This document shows positions 26,490-36,024 of a stretch of DNA of 38,468 bases, piece after piece. The notes beneath the pieces are model-generated. The model saw only the letters and a list, made by a program, of their open reading frames with translations. It did not search any database and was not told the origin of the DNA. Numbering within the stretch: position 1 is the stretch's first letter; each line of letters opens with the position of its first letter. The stretch is from assembly GCA_029547185.1 (NCBI GenBank), contig JAKPPU010000193.1:1-38468 (forward strand), written 5' to 3'. The translations under genes were made by a program, and so were the position numbers. This DNA is from Deltaproteobacteria bacterium. Lineage in GTDB: Bacteria > Desulfobacterota > Desulfomonilia > UBA1062.

Positions 26490-27614
26490 TTAGTTGTCTT
26501 CTTTCCGCAAGATGCTCTCGATGAGGTTGTTCCATTGAGCCATGATGGAGTCCTGCGAATAGAGCTCCTTTACCCCCAATGCCTGGATGCCGAGGCGGCA
26601 GCGAAGACCTTCATCTTCCATCAGTCTGACCATGGCATTGCTCAGCGCCGCAACATTCTCCGCGGTGATAAGCAGGCCGTTTTCATCGTTCCGGACGATT
26701 TCGGCCGTCGCACTCGGACAGTCGGTGACGACTACGGCGCAGCCGCAGGCCATGGCTTCCAGAAGGGCATTGGGGAATCCTTCGTAACGCGAAGAGAGCA
26801 CGAAGAAGCTGGCCTTCTGCATCCATTCGGCAGGCTCCTGAACGATACCTTGCAGATGGACCGAAGACGTCAAGCCCAGACCGGCAATGAGGTTCTCGAG
26901 ATTTCGCCGTTCCTTTCCTTCTCCCAGGATGGTTATCTGCCAGCCTTTTTCTGCTCCCTTTGCAGCGGCAAAGGCGCGGATCAGCAGGTCGTGCCCCTTT
27001 TCTCTGCCGAGCCTGCCGACAGATAGGATCATGGACTTTTCGCGGTGTGATGCCTTTGCGTCCGGCATGGTGCGGACGAAGTTCGGGATGACGGAAGTTC
27101 TGCAGCGGGGAACTACGCTTTGAGCCCATTGGGCGACCGATCCGGTCTGTACTACCAGGGCCGCGGAGAAGGGGTAGAACAACCGGCGCGCCATTGACCA
27201 GAAGAAGCCGACGGGTTGACGGCGCGGATCCGTTCTTTCAGAGACGACGACAGGAATCCCGGTGCCTGCAAGAGCGGTTAACGTGCGGACATTCGTGATG
27301 TCCATAAAACTGATCACTATATCGGGACGGGCGCTGAGAACGGCTCTGCGAAGCCTCATGATGCGGCGGATGCGCTTGTCGATTACCTGCCACGGGGTGC
27401 GGGCCCTTCCCCAGTAGTTCAGGGCGATTCTTTCCACCTTCGGGTTCAGCCGATAGTGGTCCTGGTCGGTTCCCGAGAGGGTGAGCACCGTAACCTTCCG
27501 GCCGCGAGCAGCCCACCAGCCGGCCATCTCGGATATTATCCGCTCGGCGCCCCCGGCTGAAAGGGAAGAAACGACCAGGAGGATATGCGGGTTCTTAAGA
27601 ACGGATCTGCTCAT
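26490..27614 (-). CDS. GT4-family glycosyltransferase, tandem paralogue 3
   Basis: A 374-residue GT-B enzyme. The N-terminal half has HILLVVSSLSAGGAERIISE, the middle SVGRLGREKGHDLLIRAF, and the donor-binding region SRYEGFPNALLEAMACGCAV. It is closely related to the next two upstream genes over its whole length. Its ATG directly follows the stop codon of the second paralogue (TAAATG), so translation is coupled. Specificity unknown. Confidence 0.9.
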   Translation of the reverse strand: MSRSVLKNPHILLVVSSLSAGGAERIISEMAGWWAARGRKVTVLTLSGTDQDHYRLNPKVERIALNYWGRARTPWQVIDKRIRRIMRLRRAVLSARPDIVISFMDITNVRTLTALAGTGIPVVVSERTDPRRQPVGFFWSMARRLFYPFSAALVVQTGSVAQWAQSVVPRCRTSVIPNFVRTMPDAKASHREKSMILSVGRLGREKGHDLLIRAFAAAKGAEKGWQITILGEGKERRNLENLIAGLGLTSSVHLQGIVQEPAEWMQKASFFVLSSRYEGFPNALLEAMACGCAVVVTDCPSATAEIVRNDENGLLITAENVAALSNAMVRLMEDEGLRCRLGIQALGVKELYSQDSIMAQWNNLIESILRKEDN

Positions 27615-28748
27615 TTACTTTTTATCAACGACCCTGTTGATCAAGGCATCCCACCGGGCCATGATGGATTGCTGAGGAAAGGTTTCTTTGATCCGGACAG
27701 CCCGGGCCGCCAGACGGTCTCGGAGGGCATGGTCCTGCATCAGTCTGAGAATGGCCTTGCTCAGGGCATTGACGTCCTCGGTCGGGACGAGCAGGCCGTT
27801 TATCTCATTCTGGACGATTTCTGCCGGACCGCTGGGACAGTCGGCAGCGATCACGGCACAGCCGCATGCCATGGCTTCGAGAAGGGCGTTGGGAAAACCC
27901 TCATAGCGTGACGGGAGCACGAAAAATTGGGCTTTGCGCAGCCACTGTCCGGGCTCCTCGACAACGCCAGGCAGCTTGACCGCATCGCCGATATTCAAGT
28001 CGGCTGCAAGCTTCTCGATCTCCTGCCTCTCCGGTCCTTCGCCGAGAATCACCAGGTGCCAACCCGCCTGAGTCGCCTTCGCGGCGGCGAAAGCCCGTAT
28101 CAGTACATCATATCCCTTTTGTCTGTTGAGCCTGCCCACGGCAAGGATGTACGGATGCTCGGACTCTCTCTGATCTGCCGTTTCCCGAGGCTCGGGCGGT
28201 ATCCTCACGAAGTTGGGGATCACCTCGATCCTGGAGGCCGGCATGATCGCCTTCGCCCACTCGGCTACCGATCCGGTCTGTACCACTAGGGCTGAGGCGT
28301 ATCGATAGCACAGGCGTCTGGCCAGGAACCGGGATCGGCTGATTGCATGGTGCCGGGGGTCGATGCGCTCGCTGACGATCAGGGGAATTCCCGTGCCGGC
28401 GAGGGCGATCACCATGATGATGTTTATCAGGTCGATGAAGCTTATGACCGCATCCGGATCGAAGGTCCGGACGGCTTCCCGTACACGGAAAGGGAGTTGG
28501 AGACGGCTCATGAAAGAGCGCAGGGGCGTACGGGGATGACGCCAGAAATCCAGGACAAGCCTCTTTACTTTCGGATCCAGTCTGTAATGGTCGCTCTCGC
28601 TTCCCCAGAAGGTGAGAACGGCTACCTCACAGCCCCGGGCAGCCCACCAGTTTGCCATCTCGGAGACGACGCGCTCTGCGCCGCCTGATGAAAGGGACAG
28701 TATCGCCAGCAAGATCCGGCGGGGATTCCGGGGACGAGGGGGGGTCAT
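27615..28748 (-). CDS. GT4-family glycosyltransferase, tandem paralogue 2
   Basis: A 377-residue GT-B enzyme with ILLAILSLSSGGAERVVSE, AVGRLNRQKGYDVLIRAF and the same SRYEGFPNALLEAMACG donor loop as its two neighbours. ATG 28748 overlaps the stop of the first paralogue as ATGA, so I prefer it to an open extension up to 28787. The N-terminus after the start is rich in Arg and Pro. It differs from the sister genes mainly in the acceptor half, suggesting distinct acceptors. Confidence 0.9.
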   Translation of the reverse strand: MTPPRPRNPRRILLAILSLSSGGAERVVSEMANWWAARGCEVAVLTFWGSESDHYRLDPKVKRLVLDFWRHPRTPLRSFMSRLQLPFRVREAVRTFDPDAVISFIDLINIIMVIALAGTGIPLIVSERIDPRHHAISRSRFLARRLCYRYASALVVQTGSVAEWAKAIMPASRIEVIPNFVRIPPEPRETADQRESEHPYILAVGRLNRQKGYDVLIRAFAAAKATQAGWHLVILGEGPERQEIEKLAADLNIGDAVKLPGVVEEPGQWLRKAQFFVLPSRYEGFPNALLEAMACGCAVIAADCPSGPAEIVQNEINGLLVPTEDVNALSKAILRLMQDHALRDRLAARAVRIKETFPQQSIMARWDALINRVVDKK

Positions 28749-29905
28749 TTCGGGGGGAGGCAGACGCTCTCGATCAGGTTCTCCCATTGGGCCATGATGT
28801 TCGCCTGGGAAAAATGTGAACGGACGGCAAGGGCCTGCTGACCGAGCCGGGCTCTCAATGCTTCATCTTCCATCAGTCTGCCCATGGCAGCGCTCAGGGC
28901 AAGGACATCTTCCCTGGGCACGAGCAGGCCGTTTTCATTATCGCGGACGATGTCGGCAGGCCCGCTGGGACAATCCGCGGCGATGACCGCACAGCCGCAG
29001 GCCATGGCCTCCAGCAGGGCATTGGGGAAGCCCTCGTATCGTGACGGGAGCACGAAGATTTTGGCCTTGTGAAGCCAGTCGGCAGGTTCCCTGACGACGC
29101 CGGGCATGAGAACCGCATGCCCGATGCCCAGGCGCGAAGCGAGCTCCTCGAGGCTCGATCTCTCGGGGCCTTCACCGAGGATCACGAGCTGCCAGCCTTT
29201 TTGACTCGCTCCCGAGCGGGCAAAGGCATGGATCAGCACGTCGTGCCCTTTTTGTCTGTCGAGGCGTCCGACAGAGACTATGAGCGGCGTCGCTTCCCGT
29301 GCTGCTTCGTTCGGCTCGGGCATCGCACGCACGAAGTTCGGGATCACCTTGACCCTGCTGCGCGGTACGACCCGGTTGGCCCACGCGGTTACCGACTTTG
29401 TCTGTACGACCAGGGCATCGGAAAACGGATAGAGGAGGCGTCTGGCAAGATCCCAGGAGCAGCCGATATAGTGATACCGAGGGTCGATCCGCTCCGAGAC
29501 TATGAGAGGTATCGGGGCGCCGCTCAGGGCAAACAACATACGGACATTCGTCTTGTCGATGAAGCTGATCAGCACGTCGGGCATGTACCCGAGCACTGCG
29601 TTGCGGAGCATGAACTGGTGTTTGACGTACTGCAGGGGGATGTGCAGCCGGGTGCGGGGCAACTGCCAGTCAATCGTCATCCTTTTCACGCGGGGATGCA
29701 GACGGTAATGATCGAGCCGTGCGCTCTCCATGGTGAGGACGGCAACCTCGTGGCCGAGAGCTGCCCACCAGTTGGCCATCTCGGATATTACCCGCTCGGC
29801 ACCTCCGGCAGAGAGGGACGATACCGCCAGCAATATGCGTCTCAACGGTCTTGTTCCTTCTGATGGACGGGTTTCTACGAGAGGCTTTCTTGCTGGGGCT
29901 GACAT
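28745..29905 (-). CDS. GT4-family glycosyltransferase, tandem paralogue 1
   Basis: A 386-residue GT-B enzyme with ILLAVSSLSAGGAERVISE, SVGRLDRQKGHDVLIHAF and the shared donor loop. As given, the start overlaps the ABC exporter gene by 31 bases, with AGGAG only two bases from the ATG. A TTG at 29845, with AAGGAA eight bases upstream, would remove the overlap and give a 366-residue protein starting at RRILLAV; this is a real alternative. First of three tandem copies. Confidence 0.88.
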   Translation of the reverse strand: MSAPARKPLVETRPSEGTRPLRRILLAVSSLSAGGAERVISEMANWWAALGHEVAVLTMESARLDHYRLHPRVKRMTIDWQLPRTRLHIPLQYVKHQFMLRNAVLGYMPDVLISFIDKTNVRMLFALSGAPIPLIVSERIDPRYHYIGCSWDLARRLLYPFSDALVVQTKSVTAWANRVVPRSRVKVIPNFVRAMPEPNEAAREATPLIVSVGRLDRQKGHDVLIHAFARSGASQKGWQLVILGEGPERSSLEELASRLGIGHAVLMPGVVREPADWLHKAKIFVLPSRYEGFPNALLEAMACGCAVIAADCPSGPADIVRDNENGLLVPREDVLALSAAMGRLMEDEALRARLGQQALAVRSHFSQANIMAQWENLIESVCLPPK

Positions 29906-31707
29906 GACTCCTGGTGGTATTTTCGGTAATTCGCCAGCACGGTATCGGCATCACCGGCGAGTTTGATCCTGCCTTGTTCGATCCAGATAATGTGATCGCA
30001 GCCCTCCACGGTTGTCAGCCGGTGGGCGATGATGATGAGGGTCATCCTGTCTTTGAGAGAGTAGATCGTCTGTTTGATCGTCTGCTCGTTCCTGGCATCC
30101 AAGGCGCTGGTGGCCTCATCGAAGATGATCACTTCCGGGTCGTGATACAAAGCCCGCGCTATAGCCACCCTCTGACGCTGCCCGCCGGAGAGCTTGACGC
30201 CGCGTTCGCCGATGAAGCTGTTGGTTCCGTCGGGCAGGAGATCAAGAAAATCGTCCATGGCTGCCAGCCTGCAGCACTGCAGGACCTTTTCATGATCGAT
30301 CTCTTCGGGCCTGATGCCGAAGGCGATATTTTCAGCCAGGGTGGCGGGGGCGATGTAGGGCGTCTGAGGGACGTAGCCGATCAATGCCTGCCAGTTCCCG
30401 AGGTTCTCGCTCGTTATCCTGCGGCCGTCCAGGGTGATGAGCCCGTTCGTGGGATTCAGCAGGCCGATGGCGATATCTGCCAGGGTGCTTTTTCCGGCAC
30501 CGGAGGTGCCGATGACCCCCAGGGTCCGGCCGCGGGGAATCGTCAGGTTGATGTCGGAGAGAGCGAACTTGTCGGTTCCCTCATACCTGAACGAGACGTC
30601 CTCGAGCCGGAATTCTTCCCTGAAACCTGCGGCGGGGCTGTCGGGGTTTCGGTCTCGTGCAGCCCGGCCATCGATCTCCCGGAGGTAGCCGAGCCCTGTC
30701 TGCACGTAAGGCAGGGCCTGCCTGATGGCGTTCAGGCTGTTGAGGATGCGGCTCATGGCAGGCAGAACCCTCCAGGACGTCACTGCCAGCAGGGCAATGG
30801 TCCCGGTGATCTTGACCGTAGAGTCTCCGAACCACAGGAACATGATCATGATCGAGGAAGACAGGAGCGAGACGCCCAGCACTTCCAGCATCCATCCCGG
30901 CAGCTGGTTGATGAAGCTGAGCCGGGCCTCGGTGCGCGCAAAGCCGAAGATATCACGGACATATCCCTGGATGAACAGCCGGGCTCGGTTGTAGACCTTG
31001 ACCTCTTTTATCCCATGGAGCGCCTGGGTGATTTCCCTGTTGATCGATGCGTTGTAATCGCGGTGGACTGAGGCAAGCCGATCCATGGAGAAGCGCACAT
31101 GCTTGATGATCAGCAGCGAGGTTCCGCCGATTGTCAGAAAGACCAGGAGCGAGATGGCGGGATTCGCTATGAGGATGGTCGTGAGCAGGATCGTGACGAT
31201 CAGGATGTCGCTGATGAGCTTGAGAACTGCGGTGAGCAGGGCGCCGAAGTACTGGCTCCAGCCAATGCCCTGAATCAGATCGGCCGAGTTGTGCTGCAGG
31301 TGCCACTCGTACGGCATCTCGAGGAAGCCCCTCAGCATATGCTCGCCGAGGTAGCCGCTTATGTTCGCGGTAAACAGCCCGGTGGTGTAGGAGGTGACCG
31401 CCATCGCGGTGTTCTTTATGAACACCAGGATGATGACGCCGAGGCTCAGGATCAGGATGAGCTCCTTGCTGTCCAGGCCGGTGATGCCGGGGAGTATGCG
31501 CTCGAAGCGCGGAAGATGGTCGGCGATGATGAGCTGCGGATTTGCGACCGAGGCGGCATAGAAGGAGATCGCACCGGCCGTGATCGTCTCGAGCACGGCG
31601 ACGCATATCATCCCCGCCAGGATGATCCAGAAGCGGCGGACCCGTTTCGTCGGCAGGTATTTGAATAGCTGCCGGAGGATTTCTACCATTTCAAAGTTGT
31701 CATGCAT
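29875..31707 (-). CDS. ABC exporter, half-transporter with fused permease and ATPase (MsbA/PglK-like)
   Basis: A 610-residue half-transporter that would act as a homodimer in the inner membrane. The permease domain has hydrophobic segments at about 25-50, 82-104, 165-200 and 272-300. The ATPase domain has Walker A GTSGAGKST (400-408), signature LSGGQ (506-510) and Walker B VIIFDE (526-531), followed by ATSALD. In this cluster it most likely flips a lipid-linked oligosaccharide, as PglK does; no Wzx flippase or Wzy polymerase is seen. An alternative start is M7 (31689), but it has no better ribosome-binding site. Confidence 0.9.
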   Translation of the reverse strand: MHDNFEMVEILRQLFKYLPTKRVRRFWIILAGMICVAVLETITAGAISFYAASVANPQLIIADHLPRFERILPGITGLDSKELILILSLGVIILVFIKNTAMAVTSYTTGLFTANISGYLGEHMLRGFLEMPYEWHLQHNSADLIQGIGWSQYFGALLTAVLKLISDILIVTILLTTILIANPAISLLVFLTIGGTSLLIIKHVRFSMDRLASVHRDYNASINREITQALHGIKEVKVYNRARLFIQGYVRDIFGFARTEARLSFINQLPGWMLEVLGVSLLSSSIMIMFLWFGDSTVKITGTIALLAVTSWRVLPAMSRILNSLNAIRQALPYVQTGLGYLREIDGRAARDRNPDSPAAGFREEFRLEDVSFRYEGTDKFALSDINLTIPRGRTLGVIGTSGAGKSTLADIAIGLLNPTNGLITLDGRRITSENLGNWQALIGYVPQTPYIAPATLAENIAFGIRPEEIDHEKVLQCCRLAAMDDFLDLLPDGTNSFIGERGVKLSGGQRQRVAIARALYHDPEVIIFDEATSALDARNEQTIKQTIYSLKDRMTLIIIAHRLTTVEGCDHIIWIEQGRIKLAGDADTVLANYRKYHQESCQPQQESLS

Positions 31708-31831
31708 ACTTGCCTACAGCTCCGCCTTCCCGGGTGAATTCGGGAATGAAAAAACAGCCAGGTATGATGCTCCCTTTTCATCACAGCGGGTACGGTTTTC
31801 ATCGCCTCCGCGCAAAAAGATCTTTAATGCA

Positions 31832-32965
31832 TCACCTGCCGGACCTTACGATAAGTTGGCTGTAGCTGGCAATAAATCTCTTGGCAATCGAGCTCCAGCT
31901 TATCATTTCCTTCAGACCGGACCGCTTTTTATCCAAAAGCTCAAAGGGGATATCCCGGGAGAGGGCCTTGAGGACCTTATCCGCAAGATCCCGCTCATCC
32001 CCCGGATTGAACAGGTATCCGTCTTCTCCATCGGTGACCAGCGGCCTGTTCGCCTCGATATCGGTGACCACGGGAGCCAGACCTGCGGCTATTGCTTCCA
32101 TCAGGGCGATCGAGGTGCCGTCCGCGAGGGCGCAGGAAACGTACACCGAGGCATTCCCCATGAGCTCTGCCATCGATGCGTGATCGACCGGCCCCTTGAA
32201 GCATACATGATCCTCCACTCCCAGATCGTGAGCCAGCTCTCTCAAAGCGGATGCATGGGACCCTGTTCCCGCAATGACGAAGCGTGCACCGGGCATTTCC
32301 TGCACCACCAGGGGAGCTGCCCTGATGAGGGTTTCCGCGTCGTATATTCTCTCCAGGGCCCTGATGTGGAGGATATTCCGACTGCTGCGGTCCGGCACTA
32401 TCCTGAAGAATCCTTCATCCACCCCGGACGGAATGGTTTCGGCTCCGGACAGGCACTCCCGGTCCTTTTTCATGGCTTCGGACACGACGGTCACCTTATC
32501 CGACAGCCTCACTGCCAGATCGAAGAGGTGCTTCACCACGCCCCTCTCGCTCACCCGTACATCCATGCCCCGGGCAGAGTTGATCACCGGGGTCCAGGTC
32601 ATGAGCCCGGCGAGAGAGGCGATGAGTCCCGTTGGGACGATCCAGTTGCCGTGAATGACATCCGGCTTCTCCCTGATGATGAGAGAGAGTGCGTTGAGAA
32701 TACCGGAGAGCATATAGACGCCCATGGAGAGAACCGGGATCTTTTCGAGCCGATTGAGGGGGGTGCCGGCACCCGGGTACCGGAAGCGATGGACCTTTAT
32801 CCCTGCTTCTTCTTCGAACAGGGGGCTCTCCCTGTATATCCGCGGCGTAAGGACGACGACCCGGACTCCCTGATCGACGAGCTCCCTGCAGAGCCTTCGG
32901 ATGAATATCCCGCGGTTCGATCCCTCATAATCGGGATACGAGGTTGTGATCATGAGGACCTTCAT
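31832..32965 (-). CDS. GT4-family glycosyltransferase, first gene of the glycan cluster
   Basis: A 377-residue GT-B enzyme. MKVLMITTSYPDYEGSNRG with IRRLCRELVDQG forms the N-terminal Rossmann domain, and ALMEAIAAGLAPVVTD lies in the donor site. The frame is open to 33208, but the 81 extra residues look like non-coding sequence, whereas ATG 32965 has AGGGG seven bases upstream. It is not a close relative of the three tandem GT4 genes. A 124-base gap separates it from the ABC exporter. Confidence 0.88.
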   Translation of the reverse strand: MKVLMITTSYPDYEGSNRGIFIRRLCRELVDQGVRVVVLTPRIYRESPLFEEEAGIKVHRFRYPGAGTPLNRLEKIPVLSMGVYMLSGILNALSLIIREKPDVIHGNWIVPTGLIASLAGLMTWTPVINSARGMDVRVSERGVVKHLFDLAVRLSDKVTVVSEAMKKDRECLSGAETIPSGVDEGFFRIVPDRSSRNILHIRALERIYDAETLIRAAPLVVQEMPGARFVIAGTGSHASALRELAHDLGVEDHVCFKGPVDHASMAELMGNASVYVSCALADGTSIALMEAIAAGLAPVVTDIEANRPLVTDGEDGYLFNPGDERDLADKVLKALSRDIPFELLDKKRSGLKEMISWSSIAKRFIASYSQLIVRSGR

Positions 32966-33151
32966 TACACGACCCCTATACCAGATATCTGCCCGGCTGC
33001 AAGAGATTCGTTCATGATTCGCACGGGAAATGGATTCCTTTATGTTCGGAGAGGAGAGGCTTCGGCAGGAAAGCACGAAGAAAGCCTCAACGGGAAGGCA
33101 AAAAAGAAGCCCTGGAAACTTATAATCTTGTAATACAATCTTACTAATCCC

Positions 33152-33180
33152 TTGACAAAGCGGTAGTAGATATAATATCT
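33152..33180 (+). promoter_or_regulatory. Promoter of the CoA-thioester operon
   Basis: A perfect TTGACA (33152-33157) lies upstream of an AT-rich TATAATATCT (33171-33180). Possible -10 hexamers are TAATAT with a 15-base spacer or ATATCT with a 17-base spacer. The transcript would start near 33186 and carry a leader of about 150 bases. The gap 32966-33334 holds no gene apart from these signals and a hairpin. Confidence 0.6.
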
Positions 33181-33223
33181 TAAAAATAGGAAGACATTTT
33201 AATGACATTATCTGGGGGTTCGG

Positions 33224-33257
33224 CCGGGGGAGCAGCTATAACCTTAATCCCCCGGCA
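33224..33257 (+). other. Strong hairpin in the long 5' leader of the CoA-thioester operon
   Basis: GCCGGGGGA (33224-33232) pairs perfectly with TCCCCCGGC (33249-33257) around a 16-base loop. It lies between the predicted promoter and the first gene. No T-tract follows and I recognise no known riboswitch core. It may stabilise the message or serve as a protein or RNA regulatory site. Confidence 0.5.
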
Positions 33258-33334
33258 GGTGCGAATCGCGCCGCAATCATCAGATACGAGAAAGCAGGAT
33301 TGAAAAATCTCACTTTTTAGAAAGGTTTTTTGCG

Positions 33335-34531
33335 ATGACTGCGCTTCTTGAAGGGATCAAAGTCCTCGACTTCACCACGCTTCTTCCCGGTCCGTTCGCC
33401 ACGATGATGCTCTCCGACCTCGGGGCCGAGGTCCTGCGGGTGGAATCGCACACCCGGGTCGATATGGCGCGCCTCGCTCCTCCTTTTATTGATAAGGACC
33501 AGAAGGTTTCCTGCATGCACGCCATGCTGAACCGAAACAAGAAATCCATTGCGCTCGACCTCAAACAGCCCGAAGGCATCACCATCATCGAGCGCCTGAT
33601 AAGGGAAAGGGGATTCACGGTCATCGTGGAGCAGTTCCGTCCGGGCGCCATGGACCGCCTCGGGCTGTCCTACGAGAGGCTCTCCGGGATGGAGCCCGGG
33701 CTCATCTACTGCTCCATCACCGGCTACGGGCAGACAGGTCCTTTGAGAGACAGGGCAGGCCACGACATCAACTATCTCTCCGTGGCAGGGGTCATGAGCT
33801 ATTCGGGGAAAGGATGCACCGGGCCGTGCCAGATGGGGATACAGGTGGCGGACGTGGGATCGGGCTCGAACAACGCCGTCATCGGCATCCTCGCGGCAGT
33901 CATCCACAGGACGAAGACGGGAAAAGGCCAGCACATCGATGTCTCCATGACCGACGGCATGTTCCCCCACCATGTGGTCAGCGGCATCAGGGCGCTCGTC
34001 GGCGAGACAGACCCGGGTCTGGAGACCGAGATGCTCAACGGCGCATCCCTCTACGGGTTCTTCGAGACCTCTGACGGCAAGTATCTTTCCTTCGGGGGTC
34101 TCGAGCCGCAGTTTCTCTCGGCGTTTCTCAAGACCCTCGGACTCGAAGCCTATCTCGAGCGCATATTCGAGCCGGACATCAATGGAGAGCTCAAGGAGGC
34201 AGTGGCGGAAAAGATACGTTCGCAGACGAGGGCATATTGGGTCGAGGCCTTCAAGGACGTCGATGCCTGCTTCGAGCCCGTCCTCACGGTCTCGGAGTCG
34301 CTGGCGAGCGGGCATGCGGCCGCCAGGGGACTCATTGTCGAAGTCCCCGGTCCGGACGGAGCTCCCATCAGGCAGATAGCCTTCCCCATTCAATTCTCCG
34401 GATACAAGCCCCAATACCGGTGGGCCGGCCCTGCACTGGGCCAGGATACGACGGAAATTCTGAAGTCTCTCGGAATCGATGACCGGGAGATCGGCGAGAT
34501 GAGATCGAAGGGAGTCATAGGCGGAGTTTAA
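33335..34531 (+). CDS. Alpha-methylacyl-CoA racemase-like / CaiB-BaiF family protein
   Basis: A 398-residue family III CoA-transferase fold protein. It matches the racemase subgroup: residues aligning with the catalytic set of mycobacterial MCR are present as H143 (in RAGHDINYLSVAG), D173 (VADVGSGS) and E257 (GGLEPQF). This suggests epimerisation of a 2-methyl- or 2-branched acyl-CoA rather than CoA transfer, though some transferases share parts of this pattern. Other motifs are GYGQTGP and the N-terminal VLDFTTLLPGPFATMMLSDLGAEV. First gene of an operon that continues past the right edge. Confidence 0.85.
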   Translation: MTALLEGIKVLDFTTLLPGPFATMMLSDLGAEVLRVESHTRVDMARLAPPFIDKDQKVSCMHAMLNRNKKSIALDLKQPEGITIIERLIRERGFTVIVEQFRPGAMDRLGLSYERLSGMEPGLIYCSITGYGQTGPLRDRAGHDINYLSVAGVMSYSGKGCTGPCQMGIQVADVGSGSNNAVIGILAAVIHRTKTGKGQHIDVSMTDGMFPHHVVSGIRALVGETDPGLETEMLNGASLYGFFETSDGKYLSFGGLEPQFLSAFLKTLGLEAYLERIFEPDINGELKEAVAEKIRSQTRAYWVEAFKDVDACFEPVLTVSESLASGHAAARGLIVEVPGPDGAPIRQIAFPIQFSGYKPQYRWAGPALGQDTTEILKSLGIDDREIGEMRSKGVIGGV

Positions 34532-34553
34532 ATACGAAAGGGGGAATTCAGTT

Positions 34554-36011
34554 ATGGTTGGTATCACGGCGTATGGAGGGTACGTACCGCGCTACAGACT
34601 GAGCAGGATGACCATTATCCAGAACATGGCGTGGTATTTCCCGGTTATCATGGCAGTTGCCGGCGGGGAAAAGGCGGTTGCAAACTGGGACGAGGATGCG
34701 ATCAGCATGGCGGTCGCCGCTTCCTACAACTGCATGGCAGGCAAGAACAGGAAGGCGCTCGACGGGGTGTTCTTCGCATCCACGAGCATGCCGTTCACGG
34801 ACAGGCTCAATGCAGGCATCATCGCTGCAGCCCTGAATGCACCTGAAGAGGGATCCATGCATGCGGATTTCAGCTCATCGCTGAAGGCGGGCACTACGGC
34901 AGCCATAGCCGCTCTCGAGGCGATCGAGTCGGGCAAGAAGAGCAGCATCCTCGTGGCTGCCTCCGACCTGAGAAAGGCCAAGATGGCGACCATGGGAGAG
35001 ATGTTCATCGGAGACGGCGCGGCAGCGCTGCTCTTCGGGAATGAGGATGTCATTGCAGAGTTTACTGGCAGCTACTCGATGAATTACGACTTCGTCGATC
35101 ACTACAAAGGCACGGGCAAAGACTTCGACTATGCCTGGGAAGAGCGCTGGGTGAGAGATGAAGGCTATGGGAAGATCATCCCCATGGCGATCCAGAGCTT
35201 CCTGAAAAAGACCGGTGCGTCGATAGCGGATTTTGCCAAGGTGGTCTATCCGTGCTATTTCAGCGGAACCCACCGGGAGATAGCCAAGAGGCTCGGCATC
35301 AATCCGTCGAAGGTCCAGGACAACCTGCACAACGTCTGCGGCGATACGGGAACATCACACCCGCTCCTCATGCTCACGGCGGCCCTCGAAGGCGCAAAGC
35401 CCAAGGACAGGATCCTCCTTGCCGGCTTCGGCCAAGGCTGCGATGTTTTGAGCTTCGAGGTGACGGATGAGATCGCGAAGTTCAAGCCGGCCCGCAGCAT
35501 GACAGCAAGCCTCGCCGCAAAGGTCGATATGAACAACTATCAGAAATACGCGAAGTTCAAGGACCTCATCGTCGCGGACCTCGGCATCAGGGGAGAGGCG
35601 AACCCGAACACCTCGCTGACCGCCCTGTGGCGCAAGCGCAAGATGGTCCTCGGGTTCGTGGGCAACAAGTGCACGAAGTGCGGCACGCCCCAGTTCCCGT
35701 CTTTGCCCATGTGCGTCAAGCCCGAATGCCACGAAGTAGGCCAGTTCGAGGACTACGAGTTTGCCGACAAGCCGGGCACCATCCAGATGTTCACCGGCGA
35801 CATGCTCTCGCCCTCCGTCGATCCCCCGGCGGTATACGGCCTCGTCGATTTTGCCGGAGGTGGCAAGGCATTTCTCGACTTCACCGACTGCGACCTGAAT
35901 CAGGTCAAGGTAGGGATGCCCGTCACCATGTCTTTCAGGAGAAGGTCGAGAGACTCGGTCCGGGGCTTTACAGGGTACTTCTGGAAGGCCGTACCCAAGG
36001 TCGAAGGGTGA
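34554..36011 (+). CDS. HMG-CoA synthase-like protein fused to a DUF35 zinc-ribbon/OB domain
   Basis: A 485-residue fusion. Residues 1-330 have the HMG-CoA synthase/KAS-III thiolase fold (VGITAYGGYVPRYRL, FIGDGAAALLFG, ILLAGFGQGCDVLSFEVTD). Residues 355-480 are a DUF35 domain: a rubredoxin-like zinc ribbon with C373, C376, C387 and C392, then an OB fold. By eye, the position of the catalytic Cys of archaeal HMG-CoA synthase (CKAGT) is L110 (SLKAGT), and that of the catalytic His falls at P233, so ordinary HMG-CoA synthesis is unlikely. In archaea, HMG-CoA synthase, thiolase and DUF35 form one complex, and here the thiolase gene follows after 13 bases. A scaffold or CoA-binding role is inferred. 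Confidence 0.8.
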   Translation: MVGITAYGGYVPRYRLSRMTIIQNMAWYFPVIMAVAGGEKAVANWDEDAISMAVAASYNCMAGKNRKALDGVFFASTSMPFTDRLNAGIIAAALNAPEEGSMHADFSSSLKAGTTAAIAALEAIESGKKSSILVAASDLRKAKMATMGEMFIGDGAAALLFGNEDVIAEFTGSYSMNYDFVDHYKGTGKDFDYAWEERWVRDEGYGKIIPMAIQSFLKKTGASIADFAKVVYPCYFSGTHREIAKRLGINPSKVQDNLHNVCGDTGTSHPLLMLTAALEGAKPKDRILLAGFGQGCDVLSFEVTDEIAKFKPARSMTASLAAKVDMNNYQKYAKFKDLIVADLGIRGEANPNTSLTALWRKRKMVLGFVGNKCTKCGTPQFPSLPMCVKPECHEVGQFEDYEFADKPGTIQMFTGDMLSPSVDPPAVYGLVDFAGGGKAFLDFTDCDLNQVKVGMPVTMSFRRRSRDSVRGFTGYFWKAVPKVEG

Positions 36012-36024
36012 GGGGAGGTGCGAT

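Noticed and set aside
32966..33208. 81-residue N-terminal extension of the GT4 gene
   Set aside because: Composition differs from the gene, and ATG 32965 has a proper Shine-Dalgarno; the stretch overlaps the divergent promoter region.
33186..33334. Known riboswitch classes (TPP, cobalamin, glycine, c-di-GMP, fluoride) in the leader
   Set aside because: None of their conserved core sequences can be recognised; only a simple hairpin is supported.
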